A stretch of DNA of 64,000 nucleotides from Verrucomicrobiales bacterium (GCA_028047635.1 JAOFXR010000010.1:1-64000), one strand, 5' to 3'. Counted from the first letter of the stretch, positions 26,193 to 35,852 are shown. The notes: generated from the letters alone by a model not told the origin. Program-made: numbers and translations.

Positions 26193-28865
26193 TCAGTCAA
26201 TATAGAGAAATTCATTTGTGCTGAGAAGCGCATGCGTCAATGCAGTGAGTCCGAGAAGGCGAGGATTTGCGTTCTCAGGCGACACTGGCCCTGAAAGTCG
26301 CTCCAGTGTCGCTGGCTCCACCGTGTAAAAAGCTGTCTGAAGCGTCAGAAAATCAGAGGCTTCCGACAATTCTCTTTCGTCAGGACTGCGACCATAGGCG
26401 AGTTTCCACGCATGTTTGATGGTGTCTTCGATCGACGCCTTGACGGACTCCTTTTCGAGTCGCTGCGCAAAATACTGTGAGTGCTCCCGCATTCCAATGT
26501 TGTTCATCAAGAGTAAGCTCTGCGGGCTTACCGTCGTAATCGGACGAATCTCACAGTTCGCATCCGTCATCGGCGGCGCATCAAAGGCGGCGAACAGATC
26601 AAGTGGGCGCGACCTTCGAATCTGAATGTAAATACTGCGACGAAACTCTTGTCCATCCAGAGAGATGAATTTCCCCGTCTGACGGCCTGCCGTATCAGTC
26701 GTATCAATTCCGATCACGACTTGCCCCTCTTCGGTGAACATCACAGGAACGGGCTCACCAAACTGGCTGGAACTTAACTTACCGGAAACCGCGAGCAATG
26801 AATCCCGCAGGGTCTCGGCTTCGAGGCGACGTTTTGACTGACGACTGAGAAGCCGATTGTCCGGGTCGATCGTATCACGCACATCGTCTCGTTGAGACTG
26901 CTGCTGCCATGTATCACTGGAAAGAATCAGGCGGTGCAACGCTTTCAAACTCCATCCGTTTGCGACAAACTCCTGAGCCAGCCAATCGAGTAACTCAGGA
27001 TGAGAAGGCTTTTCGCCGAGAAAGCCGAAGTCAGCGACTGACTTGACGAGGCCCGTCCCGAAGTGGTGCATCCAAACCCGGTTCACCATCACCCGGGCAA
27101 GCAAAGGATGTGTTCCATCGGTGAGCACCTTCCCTAAAGCCAAACGCCGGCCGGAAGTAGGAACCGTATCGAGGCTCTCAGGTAATTTCGTTTCCCTCCA
27201 GCCGGAAAGAACATCCAAATCCGAAGGCGTAACCTTGCCCTTTGGAGACTCCGGATCACCACGATGAAAAAGAAATGTCGCCGGAATTGCCTCCGGTTTC
27301 ATGGGGGCCTCCGTAAATGCCTGCACCAATTCGTTCTTCGGCTTCTTCTCACGAATTTTTGCGGCCTCAGCGGTCATCGCCTTCAGCTCTTCGTTATATT
27401 TGGTTTTGTAAGTCTGGTCGTAGAGATAAAGCGTGCTGGCGGTAAGCTTATTGATAGTCGGGTGCCCCTTCAAAAGAGTAACCTGCTCCGGAGTCCTTTC
27501 CTTCACTACCGTGTTGTAGGCCGTTCGAATCGCAGCGCGTTCCGACTCATCGCTCTTCAAAAGCTCCTTCTCTAAAACGATCTGAATAAAACCCTTCTGC
27601 CTTTCAAGCCTCGCCGCTTCCACCACTTTAGCTTCAGCGTCGATGGCCGCCGCTTTTGCTTTCTCTTCAGTCGTTTGGAGCGAAACCAGTCGGCTGTTCG
27701 GATTCTTCCACTTCACTGGATTAAATCCTGGCTGAAAAACCGATCTGAGCTCGTAAAAATCAGCCTGAGTGATGGGATCGTAGCGATGATCGTGACACTC
27801 AGCGCATTGAATTGTCATCCCGTAAAAGGCTGTGCTAACGATCTTCATCGTATCAGTGATCGAAGCGTTGCGAGTAAGCAGATCATTCTTCGCCCCGGTT
27901 CCATCCGGCGCCATCCGGAGGAAACCGGTCGCGGTCAGCAGCTCCGCATAACGAGCCCGCTCCACTTCGCTCCCGGAATTAGCATGAACCCCTTCAAGCG
28001 AAGCGATCTCATCTCCAGCCAGCTGCTCTCTCACAAACTCATCAAAAGGTTTATCCGAGTTCAATGACTGAATGACATAATCGCGGTATTTCCACGCATG
28101 CTTTCTCTCAAGATCTTTCTCCGTGACTCCGTCGGAATCAGCATACCCTGCCACGTCAAGCCAGTGGCGCCCCCATCGCTCACCATACGCAGGTGACGCA
28201 AGCAAACGATCAATCAAGGCTTGGTAAGCACCGGAAGGATCCTTTTGAGAATTGGCAGCGAAGGCATCCACTTCTTCTGGTGTGGGCGGGAGCCCCGTCA
28301 GATCAAATGCCGCCCGCCGGATCACAGTGAGGGAATCGGCGCGTGGCGAATGGCTCAGAGACTTCTCCTTGAGCTTCCGGGAAATAAACGCGTCAATGGG
28401 ATGCTTACTTTCCGTCAGCGCAGGGACCGTCACGTTGGCAAGCGGCTGAAAAGACCACCAGCTCTGCTCTTCTTCTGTAAAAAGCGGCGCATCCTCCAAA
28501 GACTCCGGCTCTGGTCTCGCCGTAACCGCTCCCGCCTCAACCCACGCCGCAATCGTTGCAATGTCCTTATCCGGCAATTTACCTTTCTCTTTGGGCATCT
28601 CGCCCTCCCGCAGCATTTTCACGAGAAGGCTCTCCTCGGGCTTTCCCGGAATGATCGCAGGCCCCTCATTACCGCCTTTCAGCAGGAACCGCTGCAGCCG
28701 CACATCAAGGGTGCCTTTGGTTTCGCCATCTTCTCCGTGACAATGAAAACAATGCGTTTTCAAAATAGGCCGCACGTCACGCTCGAATGTCAGGGGCTCC
28801 TCTGCGGTGGCAGTGAATGTGACAGTCGCGAAAAACAACAGTCCAGCGAGGCTTCGGTGATTCAT
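26193..28865 (-). CDS. DUF1549/DUF1553 planctomycete-type cytochrome c protein
   Basis: An exported 890-residue protein. A signal peptide (to about residue 22) is followed by a PSCyt1 haem domain with CFHCH (C39-H43), RDVRPILKTHCFHCHGEDG being typical. The DUF1549 domain starts near residue 160 (HPIDAFISRKLKEK; GERWGRHWLDVAGYADSDG) and holds a second motif, CAECH (C354-H358) in CAECHDHRYDPITQADFYEL. The DUF1553 domain forms the C-terminal third (HPLLARVMVNRVWMHHFGTGLV; SKRRLEAETLRDSLLA). It pairs with the downstream DUF1501 gene. The start at 28865 is preferred for its signal peptide. The role is presumed to be periplasmic redox chemistry linked to the partner protein. Confidence 0.92.
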   Translation of the reverse strand: MNHRSLAGLLFFATVTFTATAEEPLTFERDVRPILKTHCFHCHGEDGETKGTLDVRLQRFLLKGGNEGPAIIPGKPEESLLVKMLREGEMPKEKGKLPDKDIATIAAWVEAGAVTARPEPESLEDAPLFTEEEQSWWSFQPLANVTVPALTESKHPIDAFISRKLKEKSLSHSPRADSLTVIRRAAFDLTGLPPTPEEVDAFAANSQKDPSGAYQALIDRLLASPAYGERWGRHWLDVAGYADSDGVTEKDLERKHAWKYRDYVIQSLNSDKPFDEFVREQLAGDEIASLEGVHANSGSEVERARYAELLTATGFLRMAPDGTGAKNDLLTRNASITDTMKIVSTAFYGMTIQCAECHDHRYDPITQADFYELRSVFQPGFNPVKWKNPNSRLVSLQTTEEKAKAAAIDAEAKVVEAARLERQKGFIQIVLEKELLKSDESERAAIRTAYNTVVKERTPEQVTLLKGHPTINKLTASTLYLYDQTYKTKYNEELKAMTAEAAKIREKKPKNELVQAFTEAPMKPEAIPATFLFHRGDPESPKGKVTPSDLDVLSGWRETKLPESLDTVPTSGRRLALGKVLTDGTHPLLARVMVNRVWMHHFGTGLVKSVADFGFLGEKPSHPELLDWLAQEFVANGWSLKALHRLILSSDTWQQQSQRDDVRDTIDPDNRLLSRQSKRRLEAETLRDSLLAVSGKLSSSQFGEPVPVMFTEEGQVVIGIDTTDTAGRQTGKFISLDGQEFRRSIYIQIRRSRPLDLFAAFDAPPMTDANCEIRPITTVSPQSLLLMNNIGMREHSQYFAQRLEKESVKASIEDTIKHAWKLAYGRSPDERELSEASDFLTLQTAFYTVEPATLERLSGPVSPENANPRLLGLTALTHALLSTNEFLYID

Positions 28866-28926
28866 GGTCAGTTGGTTACCGGAATACCAAACACTGTAAG
28901 GCTGGGCTAACACCGGGCAACGAACC

Positions 28927-28986
28927 CTTAGGGCGCATTGGCGTAAGGCCCGATTCGGTAACTATGCGCCAGCGACGCGCCCTAAG
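28927..28986. repeat. Inverted repeat overlapping the HAD gene end
   Basis: CTTAGGGCGC (28927-28936) and its exact complement (28977-28986) flank 40 bases that include the HAD stop codon. A competing shorter pair, GGCGCAT (28932-28938) with ATGCGCC (28964-28970), is nested within. No T run follows, so it may be a processing or stabilising stem rather than a terminator. Confidence 0.4.
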
Positions 28987-29627
28987 CGATCAATCGCCCG
29001 CTCCAATTCGATGACATCAGGGACAATAAACCCGACTGCTTCAGACTGCATTTGATCGTCGGTCCCGTATCCCCATGAAACACCAATCGTCTCGAGCTGG
29101 TTAAGTCTTCCGGCCCGAATATCAAAAGCCGTGTCACCAATCATGACGCCTTGTCCATCCTGCAATGACTGCTCTTGAAAAAGATGCTCAATGAGCTCCG
29201 CCTTATCCACAAAGCGCCCATCCAACTCCGCCCCATAGACTTGGATGAAATAGTGACTGAGTTCGAAATGAGCGATGATCTCCGTGGCAACACAGCGGGG
29301 CTTTCCCGTCGCGACAAACAGCGGATACCCCTGGTCAGATAGCCGCTTGAGGAGCTCACGCATCCCCGGGTAGACTTCCGCCTCGAACTTCCCGCCATTG
29401 TCGAGACGCTCCCTGTACAGTATGAGCGCCTTTTCGATCCGCTCCGGATCATCAGTCTCTAACAAAGTTGCGAAAGTGTTTCTTAATGGAGGGCCAATGA
29501 ACTGAAGTAATTCAGACTCCTTTCGCCCTGACTCTCCGAGAGAGCGGAGAGCAAAATCCACACTCGCAAGAAATCCGGGCTTCGGATCGGTAATCGTTCC
29601 GTCCAGATCAAAGAGAATCGGAATCAT
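28962..29627 (-). CDS. HAD-superfamily phosphatase (phosphoglycolate phosphatase-like)
   Basis: A 221-residue cytoplasmic phosphatase. Motif I is FDLDGTITDP at residues 6-15, with the two aspartates that form the phospho-enzyme; motif II/III is VATGKPRCVA with K110 region; motif IV is IGDTAFDIRAG. The cap follows the four-helix type of Gph/PGP enzymes (FIGPPLRNTFATLL). Substrates may be 2-phosphoglycolate, PPi or nucleotides; sequence alone does not decide. It is followed 30 bases upstream by ppnP on the same strand, which hints at nucleotide metabolism. The family call is firm. Confidence 0.9.
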   Translation of the reverse strand: MIPILFDLDGTITDPKPGFLASVDFALRSLGESGRKESELLQFIGPPLRNTFATLLETDDPERIEKALILYRERLDNGGKFEAEVYPGMRELLKRLSDQGYPLFVATGKPRCVATEIIAHFELSHYFIQVYGAELDGRFVDKAELIEHLFQEQSLQDGQGVMIGDTAFDIRAGRLNQLETIGVSWGYGTDDQMQSEAVGFIVPDVIELERAIDRLGRVAGA

Positions 29628-29657
29628 GTATTTCAGGAGCGAAGTGCTCTCACCTCG

Positions 29658-29969
29658 CTAGAGATAACTGCAAACATTCTCGCAGACGTCTCCCGCTACC
29701 GTGATCGTAAAACCGGAATTCGCGGGCACCTCAAAAAACGATCCCGCCAAATAGGTCGCCGATTCATCACTCCCATCCAATTGCACCACACAATCGCCCG
29801 CCGTGACATCCATTCGCTCGGCGGCTTCGGTTCCGAAATGATATTCGCCCGGAAAAATGACTCCGAAGCTCTTTTTCGCTCCATCTGCCGTGACAATCCC
29901 ATGAGAGATGACCTTGCCTTCGAAGTAGAGATTTGCCGCAGCGGTGGCGGTAACGTTCTTAAATTCCAT
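29658..29969 (-). CDS. ppnP: Pyrimidine/purine nucleoside phosphorylase PpnP
   Basis: A 103-residue cupin of the PpnP (DUF1255, formerly YaiE) family, which splits nucleosides with phosphate to a base and ribose-1-phosphate. Typical segments are VNLYFEGKV-like (AANLYFEGKVISHGIVT), SFGVIFPGEYHFGT, and GSFFEVPANSGFTITV, ending CSYL. Length matches the family (about 94-105). It lies 30 bases upstream of the HAD phosphatase on the same strand. Confidence 0.9.
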   Translation of the reverse strand: MEFKNVTATAAANLYFEGKVISHGIVTADGAKKSFGVIFPGEYHFGTEAAERMDVTAGDCVVQLDGSDESATYLAGSFFEVPANSGFTITVAGDVCENVCSYL

Positions 29970-30033
29970 TGCTGGAAACGAATACGGGAACGTCTCTTTT
30001 ACGCAAGTGTTTAGACCTGGCTAAGCACAGAAA

Positions 30034-30906
30034 TCAAAGAGGATGATGTTTCTTCATCTCGAGATACGCGAGATTTGAAACTTCACGAATCACATCAGCG
30101 CGTCGTGAAATCCAAGTGCCATAAGCGGTGTTTCGGGAGCCACTCTCGATGATACCAACGACGATGTAAGGATAAGGTCGGCCATTTTTGCCTCGCGCCA
30201 CGAGTATGCCCATATCACCGCAACACATTGCCGTGCTGCCCGTCTTGTTGTAGACACGTGTTCCTGAAGGGACTCGCTTGGCATCCGTGTAAAGCCTGTC
30301 ATTACCCGGAAGATTCATGATCCGAAGCATCTCTTTCGAATGCGGTGTGTTTCCGCTCCAGATGGCATACAGAAGTTTCGAATAATCCGAAGCCGCAGCG
30401 CGGTTGCGGTAGGTTCGCCCGCCGGACGGGATGTATTCCACAATACTAACCTGTCGACTCAGAGAAGGATAATAGCGATTTAAAAGCGCGCGCGTCGCTG
30501 CGGGGCCACCGACCTGACGCATCACCCAATTCGTCGAACCATTGTTGCTCTTCTGTATCATCTGCTCCATGTGGCGCCTACTCGTCGAGCCGTAGACCAG
30601 TTTTCCAGCCTTCACTTGATGAAAAAACGCGAGCGCCACGAACGGCTTGATCATGCTTGCCGCCTGAAGCGGAGCGGTTTCATTAATACTCACCAGCTTT
30701 TTGCCAGTCGTGAAGTCATAGACGACCCATGCGGTGCGCTCATTTGGCCGAATCGCCCCCTTTGATCGCAGTGATTTGATGTAGCGATCAATCTGGCCCT
30801 CCAACTGACTATCTGCCGCTTGGGCAACCCCAGACGAAAGGCCAAGCAATGCTGCTGTGACTGCGAGGTTGGCAAAAAGAGAGAGAATGGAATTCGGACG
30901 CGACAT
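30034..30906 (-). CDS. Exported beta-lactamase-fold serine hydrolase
   Basis: A 290-residue exported protein with a signal peptide (MSRPNSIL... to VAQA at 30). The active-site set of penicillin-recognising enzymes is present: SxxK as S84-M-I-K87, SNN at 120-122, and KTG at 221-223. The class A glutamate (Glu166 in an ExxLN omega loop) cannot be seen; the region reads SIVEYIPSGG. This suggests a peptidase or an atypical hydrolase rather than a classical class A beta-lactamase, although that cannot be settled by reading. Start codons at 30906 and 30945 are both possible; the first gives the cleaner signal. The 5' flank (30945-31010) is very A/T-rich and probably carries its promoter. Confidence 0.8.
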   Translation of the reverse strand: MSRPNSILSLFANLAVTAALLGLSSGVAQAADSQLEGQIDRYIKSLRSKGAIRPNERTAWVVYDFTTGKKLVSINETAPLQAASMIKPFVALAFFHQVKAGKLVYGSTSRRHMEQMIQKSNNGSTNWVMRQVGGPAATRALLNRYYPSLSRQVSIVEYIPSGGRTYRNRAAASDYSKLLYAIWSGNTPHSKEMLRIMNLPGNDRLYTDAKRVPSGTRVYNKTGSTAMCCGDMGILVARGKNGRPYPYIVVGIIESGSRNTAYGTWISRRADVIREVSNLAYLEMKKHHPL

Positions 30907-31174
30907 GGCAAATACGGGAAAGAAAAGAACTACAGGTAACTGCATAATAAACTTTTTTTAAAATTTTATCTATTTTTTTATTAATTCATATTTCTGCGGT
31001 CGCGGCGATTGATCGAGCTCAAGAGTTCGTGTGAGATTTCCCAGCTACACCATTTGGACGAATGAGCGTGGCGAATGAGGCCGCTAAATCTCATTCAGTA
31101 AGTGCGCCTGCTTATCATTTCATCGAGCCGAATCCACCGATTCGCGAACCGTCGCTTGTATGCTAGTCTGAATA

Positions 31175-32953
31175 ATGATCGTCCGAACGCTCCTTGGCCT
31201 TGGCCTTGGCCTCGCCCTTTCCGTTTCATTATCAGATGCACTGGCTCAGGAAATGCAAAAAGCCGAAGAGCCTGATGAAGTCGGCTTGATTCGATTTTGG
31301 CCCGAGCTTACCTCGAATAGTGCTGATCCACTTGCCCTCACAGTGGCTAAATTTCGTCCCGACAATCCCCTTGTTACCGCAAAGGAACTCAAGGGAAGCC
31401 GGCCTTATTGCTTCACCGTGACCGTCCGGAACAACCAGCCGGTTCTTGGGCGAGTCAGCTTCGATTCCAGTGAAGTCTACTACGGCAAGCATGTCCCGCT
31501 GCAGATACCGAATACACGTGGGAAATGGAAACGCCTCTCGTTCTTCTTTCGCTCCGCCCCGGGAACCACCGGAGCAACCCTCCAGTTCGGGAAAGTGCCC
31601 GATGGCGGCTCGCTGGAGGTGAAAGAGCACCATTTACGCATTGCCAGTGAAGCCGAGTTCACCAAGGCCTGGAAAAGATGGCGTTCCCGGTATCCAGAAC
31701 GAGACCGCGAGGCTCGACCAAATGACGGCATCAACCTCCAGCGGTTTATAGGTCTCCTGCAGGAGACCCCTCCCGGCGTCGACAAGCTTCTCGTTTACGG
31801 AATTGGGTCGAGTTACACCAATATGCTCGGAAACGGTGAGCAGCTCGTTCAGTGGGTTCAGGAGCACTTCGCCAATGCGCCTGAGATTGTCTACAAAAAG
31901 CATGTTGGTTCTGCCGTTGCCTACGACTTCACACGCGGTTGGATGCGCCAGCTCGTTCTCGGTGAAAAACCGGATCTGGTGATCTTGTATTCTGAGGGCA
32001 CGGGAAGTGATCTTGAAAAGCTCCTCAAAGATTTTCGCAGTCACTCAGCAGCGGATGTTATAGTTGCCAGCCTCCACCTGCGGGAGCGGGCGAAAGAGAA
32101 TACGCCGGAGACGGTAAACAACGAGCAGTGGAAGGAAGTTCGTGCCGTTGCTGAGAGATATAAGTGCGAGTGGGTCGATAATCGAGTCGAGCATGCGGCC
32201 TACCTGACCCAACACGAAAAACCCATCGAGTGGCTCTTGAAAGACGCGGTGCATCAGAGCGATCACGGGGCACTCGTCATCAACGAGAATATTATGCGCC
32301 ATATTGCACCAAAATCTGACAGCACGTCAATAGAACTGCTTGAAGCATTACCGGAAAAGACGAACGCGTATCGTGTCGATCTCTATGGAAAATATTCCCC
32401 AAAAGGAAAGGTCTCGAAAGTTCGGATTAATGGAGCGCCTGCCGATGAGTTCCCCGCCTTCGTCACCACCGTGATTGTTTCGGATGCAAAAAACAACAAG
32501 CCGGCGCGAGGCAGCGCCGCAGACCGCTCCCCTCACCTTGCCCGGTTGGGAGATCTTGAGAAAATCATTCCACAAACCTGGACGATCAAAATGACCAGCG
32601 ATACAGGCGACTATGAATTGATTGGTTCCGTATCAGGCAAAGATGGTGGAGGAAACAACGCTAACGACGTCACGAGTGACTCCGGACAAATCATTGTGCC
32701 AACCGCTCTCTGGCGCCGTCGTATCAATAAGGATGGTTCGCACGCCAATCTGACAGGTGATGTATTCACCTGCGAAGTGAAACAATCGACAATCAGCGAG
32801 GTCGATTTTAAAGACCCGCAGGACGAGCCCTTTCGAGTTACGCTCGGCTATCAGTTGCCCCAAACGGATATCGCGATTGAGGTCGATCAACCCAAACCGG
32901 GCGAAGGTGAGATCACCGGCTACGATCTCATGCATCCGGCGCTTGCGAAATGA
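31175..32953 (+). CDS. Exported SGNH/GDSL-hydrolase-like protein
   Basis: A 592-residue exported protein with a signal peptide ending DALAQ. An N-terminal beta domain (about residues 30-195) precedes an SGNH-like core: LLVYGIGSSYTNM places the nucleophile at S212 or S213 (the usual GDS reads GSS), and KDAVHQSDHG supplies the D357/H360 pair of block V. A C-terminal region (about 390-585) is beta-rich. Such proteins act as carbohydrate esterases, for example deacetylases of polysaccharides. The block I deviation means the call is moderate. A small gene begins 29 bases after its stop. Confidence 0.68.
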   Translation: MIVRTLLGLGLGLALSVSLSDALAQEMQKAEEPDEVGLIRFWPELTSNSADPLALTVAKFRPDNPLVTAKELKGSRPYCFTVTVRNNQPVLGRVSFDSSEVYYGKHVPLQIPNTRGKWKRLSFFFRSAPGTTGATLQFGKVPDGGSLEVKEHHLRIASEAEFTKAWKRWRSRYPERDREARPNDGINLQRFIGLLQETPPGVDKLLVYGIGSSYTNMLGNGEQLVQWVQEHFANAPEIVYKKHVGSAVAYDFTRGWMRQLVLGEKPDLVILYSEGTGSDLEKLLKDFRSHSAADVIVASLHLRERAKENTPETVNNEQWKEVRAVAERYKCEWVDNRVEHAAYLTQHEKPIEWLLKDAVHQSDHGALVINENIMRHIAPKSDSTSIELLEALPEKTNAYRVDLYGKYSPKGKVSKVRINGAPADEFPAFVTTVIVSDAKNNKPARGSAADRSPHLARLGDLEKIIPQTWTIKMTSDTGDYELIGSVSGKDGGGNNANDVTSDSGQIIVPTALWRRRINKDGSHANLTGDVFTCEVKQSTISEVDFKDPQDEPFRVTLGYQLPQTDIAIEVDQPKPGEGEITGYDLMHPALAK

Positions 32954-32982
32954 AGGTCCGCTAGTTAAAAAGAAAAACAGTA

Positions 32983-33357
32983 ATGACCGGGTGGATACAA
33001 AAGCATGATTTTTCTGCGAAAGAATTAGGAACGCTATTGGAGAGTGTAGCACTGAAAGCCCTATATGGCTTCGACTGGGATTCTGAAAGGGCCACCACAC
33101 AGGAACGCGAGACCTGCTGTCCCGGGATGGGATTGATAGCGGATGACGGAACGATTCTTCATATCATTCCCTTACCGGAAGGGAACCTGATCCACCACCA
33201 CTGGAAGCGGGAGAAGAAATACCTTGGGCTGTTTCGGAACATTTGCGCGATAAACAGCACCGGAGAAGGCATCAGTCCTCGAACTACTGAGGGAATCATT
33301 CATAGCCATTTTCTTTCTGCTCATGAATGCACCCGTGAGATGGTTCTTGAAGCTTGA
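32983..33357 (+). CDS. Small hypothetical protein
   Basis: A 124-residue protein without signal peptide or membrane segment. The middle reads GLIADDGTILHIIPLPEGN then HHHWKREKKYLGLFRN, which looks like real protein, but I recognise no family. No clear Shine-Dalgarno precedes the ATG. It follows the SGNH-like gene by 29 bases on the same strand and may share its transcript. Its last 20 codons overlap an antisense open frame behind the neighbouring sulfatase. Confidence 0.45.
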   Translation: MTGWIQKHDFSAKELGTLLESVALKALYGFDWDSERATTQERETCCPGMGLIADDGTILHIIPLPEGNLIHHHWKREKKYLGLFRNICAINSTGEGISPRTTEGIIHSHFLSAHECTREMVLEA

Positions 33358-33475
33358 GATCCCAAACCAGCTCCTCCCTATTTTCCCTGTCCTCAAACTT
33401 GACTCCCTCCGACGCGAGGTGATCGAGCTCCACAGTCTTGTGCGTAGGATACGCGTACCAGAGCAGCTCTCCAAC
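33296..33475 (-). other. Open frame directly behind the sulfatase stop codon
   Basis: In phase with the sulfatase TGA (33476-33478) a further 59 codons stay open on the minus strand to TGA 33296-33298. They read like protein (ELLWYAYPTHKTVELDHLA; EELVWDLKLQEPSHG) and codons are ordinary for this genome. There is no ATG at the front. It could be the remnant of another gene, a readthrough extension, or an antisense artefact; a plus-strand frame (33323-33526) over the same bases is also open. Confidence 0.25.
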
Positions 33476-34996
33476 TCACTTCATGAGCCTGGGCGCGGAG
33501 AACCCGCGATCCTGAGTTTCTTTTAGCAACGCCTGAAGCGCTTTTACTTTTTCAGGATGTTTCCCGCTGAGATTGTTTCGCTGACCAATATCAACCTTCA
33601 GGTCATAAAGTTCGACAGGGTCTTCATCGTCAACAGAATAGCCATGCTTTTTCTCCCATTGAGGGCTCTTTCTTGATTTGTAACCCGTCTTGTGATCAAT
33701 GAGCAACCACTTCCCGTCCCGAATCGCATACTGGCCTTCGTAGGTGTTATGAACATGAGAAGATCGAACCGATCCTACTTCCCCCCTTAGCAACGGTAGC
33801 AAGTCATGAGAATCTCCAGCTGCGTCATTGGGCAAAGTAATATCAAGAGCCGAAGCAACCGTTGCCATGATGTCGATTTGCGAAACAAGGGCGTCGTTTA
33901 CCTGCCCCGCTTTCGCCACGCCGGGCCATTTTACGATGAAAGGAACATGATGCCCGCCTTCGTAAATATCGCGCTTCAAACCTCGAAAAGGATGCGAAGA
34001 CCAGTGAATAAATTTCTCATCTCTCGCATAAGCATAATGCTCAGGCCCATTATCGGCTGAAAAAATCACGACGGTGTTATCCGCCTGACCACTGTCTTTC
34101 AACGCCGCAAGAATGCGTCCGCAGGCATCATCTGTTTCCACCACGAAGTCACCATAAGGACCTGCCTCAGACTTCCCGTCGAACTCATCGTTAGGAATGA
34201 TAGGCGCATGTGGCGCAGGAAAAGCAAAGTAGAGAAAGAAGGGCTCCGTCGTTTCTGATTGTGCATTGATATAGTCAACCGCCTTGGCCGTCGTCGTTGG
34301 GATGTTCTGGTAGGGATCCCAGTCGCTCGCCATAGGTCCCGGGCGACATTCCCAGTTCCCCTCCTTAATTGGCTTCCATTTTCCCGTATCCATCGTGACA
34401 TCCGGGGCCTTCACGACTTTGTCATCCTCAATCCAGCAATAGGGTGGAAAATTAATCACGGTGTCTCCAAAGTAGTGATCGAAGCCATGATCGAGCGGAC
34501 CATTGGGAATAGATTTCTCCCAGTGAAACGCCTCCGGGCCCCACCCTCTCTTTTTGCCTTCTCCTTCTGGCTTCGCATCGATCTTGCGAATCGCAGCCCA
34601 ATCCCATCCGAGGTGCCACTTACCAATTGCAGCCGTGTGATACCCTTTTGCTTTTAACATTCCTGCCATCGTGAGCTGTCCCGGTTTGAAAGCCGAGTCG
34701 CCAAATGCATTTACGATCCCGTGAAAATCCCGCCAGTGATGACGGCCTGTTAAGAGCGCATATCGGCTTGGCGTGCAAATCCCGGAAGACGAATGCCCAT
34801 CGGTAAAACGCATCCCTTCAGCGGCTAGCTGATCGAGATTAGGAGTCGGGATCTTCGACTCAGCGTGATAACTGGTAAGATCGCCAAAACCGAGATCATC
34901 GGCATACAGAATGAGAATGTTAGGCTGATCAGCAGCAGAAAGAGTGTTTCCTGCGACCAAGGCGAGGCAGAGAGCTGTAAAAAGGACGAACTTCAT
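33476..34996 (-). CDS. Secreted sulfatase
   Basis: A 506-residue exported sulfatase. Signal peptide [21 protein letters not shown], then [16 protein letters not shown] with the metal-binding aspartates. The modification signature is [12 protein letters not shown] with Cys74. Later motifs are [12 protein letters not shown] and [10 protein letters not shown], then the C-terminal [17 protein letters not shown]. Close in type to arylsulfatases acting on marine sulfated polysaccharides, but the exact linkage cannot be told. It is the second sulfatase of the window and is not adjacent to the first. The start at 34996 is chosen over 35017 for the signal peptide. Confidence 0.93.
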   Translation of the reverse strand: MKFVLFTALCLALVAGNTLSAADQPNILILYADDLGFGDLTSYHAESKIPTPNLDQLAAEGMRFTDGHSSSGICTPSRYALLTGRHHWRDFHGIVNAFGDSAFKPGQLTMAGMLKAKGYHTAAIGKWHLGWDWAAIRKIDAKPEGEGKKRGWGPEAFHWEKSIPNGPLDHGFDHYFGDTVINFPPYCWIEDDKVVKAPDVTMDTGKWKPIKEGNWECRPGPMASDWDPYQNIPTTTAKAVDYINAQSETTEPFFLYFAFPAPHAPIIPNDEFDGKSEAGPYGDFVVETDDACGRILAALKDSGQADNTVVIFSADNGPEHYAYARDEKFIHWSSHPFRGLKRDIYEGGHHVPFIVKWPGVAKAGQVNDALVSQIDIMATVASALDITLPNDAAGDSHDLLPLLRGEVGSVRSSHVHNTYEGQYAIRDGKWLLIDHKTGYKSRKSPQWEKKHGYSVDDEDPVELYDLKVDIGQRNNLSGKHPEKVKALQALLKETQDRGFSAPRLMK

Positions 34997-35102
34997 AAGA
35001 GTGCCACGGTAGGACAAGCAAACTCATTGGTCATCCGCGTAATTCCGTGATAATTCGTCTATAAGATTTACTTCTGCTCGACATCGGGGATACCTTCAAT
35101 TC

Positions 35103-35852
35103 GTGAACTGGGAATCCAAAAACATCATTGTGACCGGCGGCACTCGTGGCATCGGTCGAGCTATTGCCCTCGCTCTTCTCAACGAAGGAGTCAAAAACCT
35201 CGTTGTCGCCGCCGAAGAGGAAACGCCATTCGAATGGGTAGACCTCGAAGCCAGAGGCGCCCACTACCTTCGCGCCGATATGGGATCAGAAACAGCACCT
35301 GGCTGGATGGTTCATGAAGCACATCAAAAACTGGGCCGACTCGACGGACTCGTTCATTGCGCCGGTGTTTACCTCGAAGGGAGTCCCGGTGATCGAGACG
35401 AAGTCGAGATTTGGAACGAAACGATGAACATCAAAGCTCGTGGAGGCTATCTACTTGCTAATGCCTTCGCCGAACTCGCCGAACCGGGCTCCAGTTTTCT
35501 CGCGATCACGTCCATCAATGCCGATCAATCCGAACCTGATCACCTCGCATACGATCCCGCTTGCGCTGCCCTTGGCGGAGTCATTCGAGCCTTTGCGATT
35601 CATCATGCGCCGCGACTTCGATTTAACGCCCTTGCCCCGGGGCTGATTCACACCCGCCTCACCGAAGAAGTCGCCGACTCTTCCGAAATGCAGGCTCACG
35701 CCTGTAACAATATCCCGCTCGGAAAGCTAGGCACTCCGGAAGATTGTGCCGGAGCCGCTCTTTTTCTCCTCAGCGATGAATCCCGCTACATCACCGGTGA
35801 AACTCTCTTCGTCGACGGAGGCATTCGAGCGAATCAGATGTCACGCGATTAG
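35103..35852 (+). CDS. Short-chain dehydrogenase-like protein lacking the catalytic lysine
   Basis: A 249-residue protein of the classical SDR fold. TGGTRGIGRAIALALL is the cofactor loop; VHCAGVY and a conserved Asn (MNIKARGG) follow; the serine is in ITSIN. The YxxxK pair reads Y150-DPA-C154, so the lysine is replaced by cysteine while the rest of the helix (AYDPACAALGG) aligns with AYSASKAAL. The C-terminal PGLIHTRL, GTPEDCAGAALFLLSDES and GETLFVDGG are normal. Start is a GTG with only a weak ribosome site. Without the lysine normal dehydrogenase activity is doubtful. Confidence 0.85.
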   Translation: MNWESKNIIVTGGTRGIGRAIALALLNEGVKNLVVAAEEETPFEWVDLEARGAHYLRADMGSETAPGWMVHEAHQKLGRLDGLVHCAGVYLEGSPGDRDEVEIWNETMNIKARGGYLLANAFAELAEPGSSFLAITSINADQSEPDHLAYDPACAALGGVIRAFAIHHAPRLRFNALAPGLIHTRLTEEVADSSEMQAHACNNIPLGKLGTPEDCAGAALFLLSDESRYITGETLFVDGGIRANQMSRD

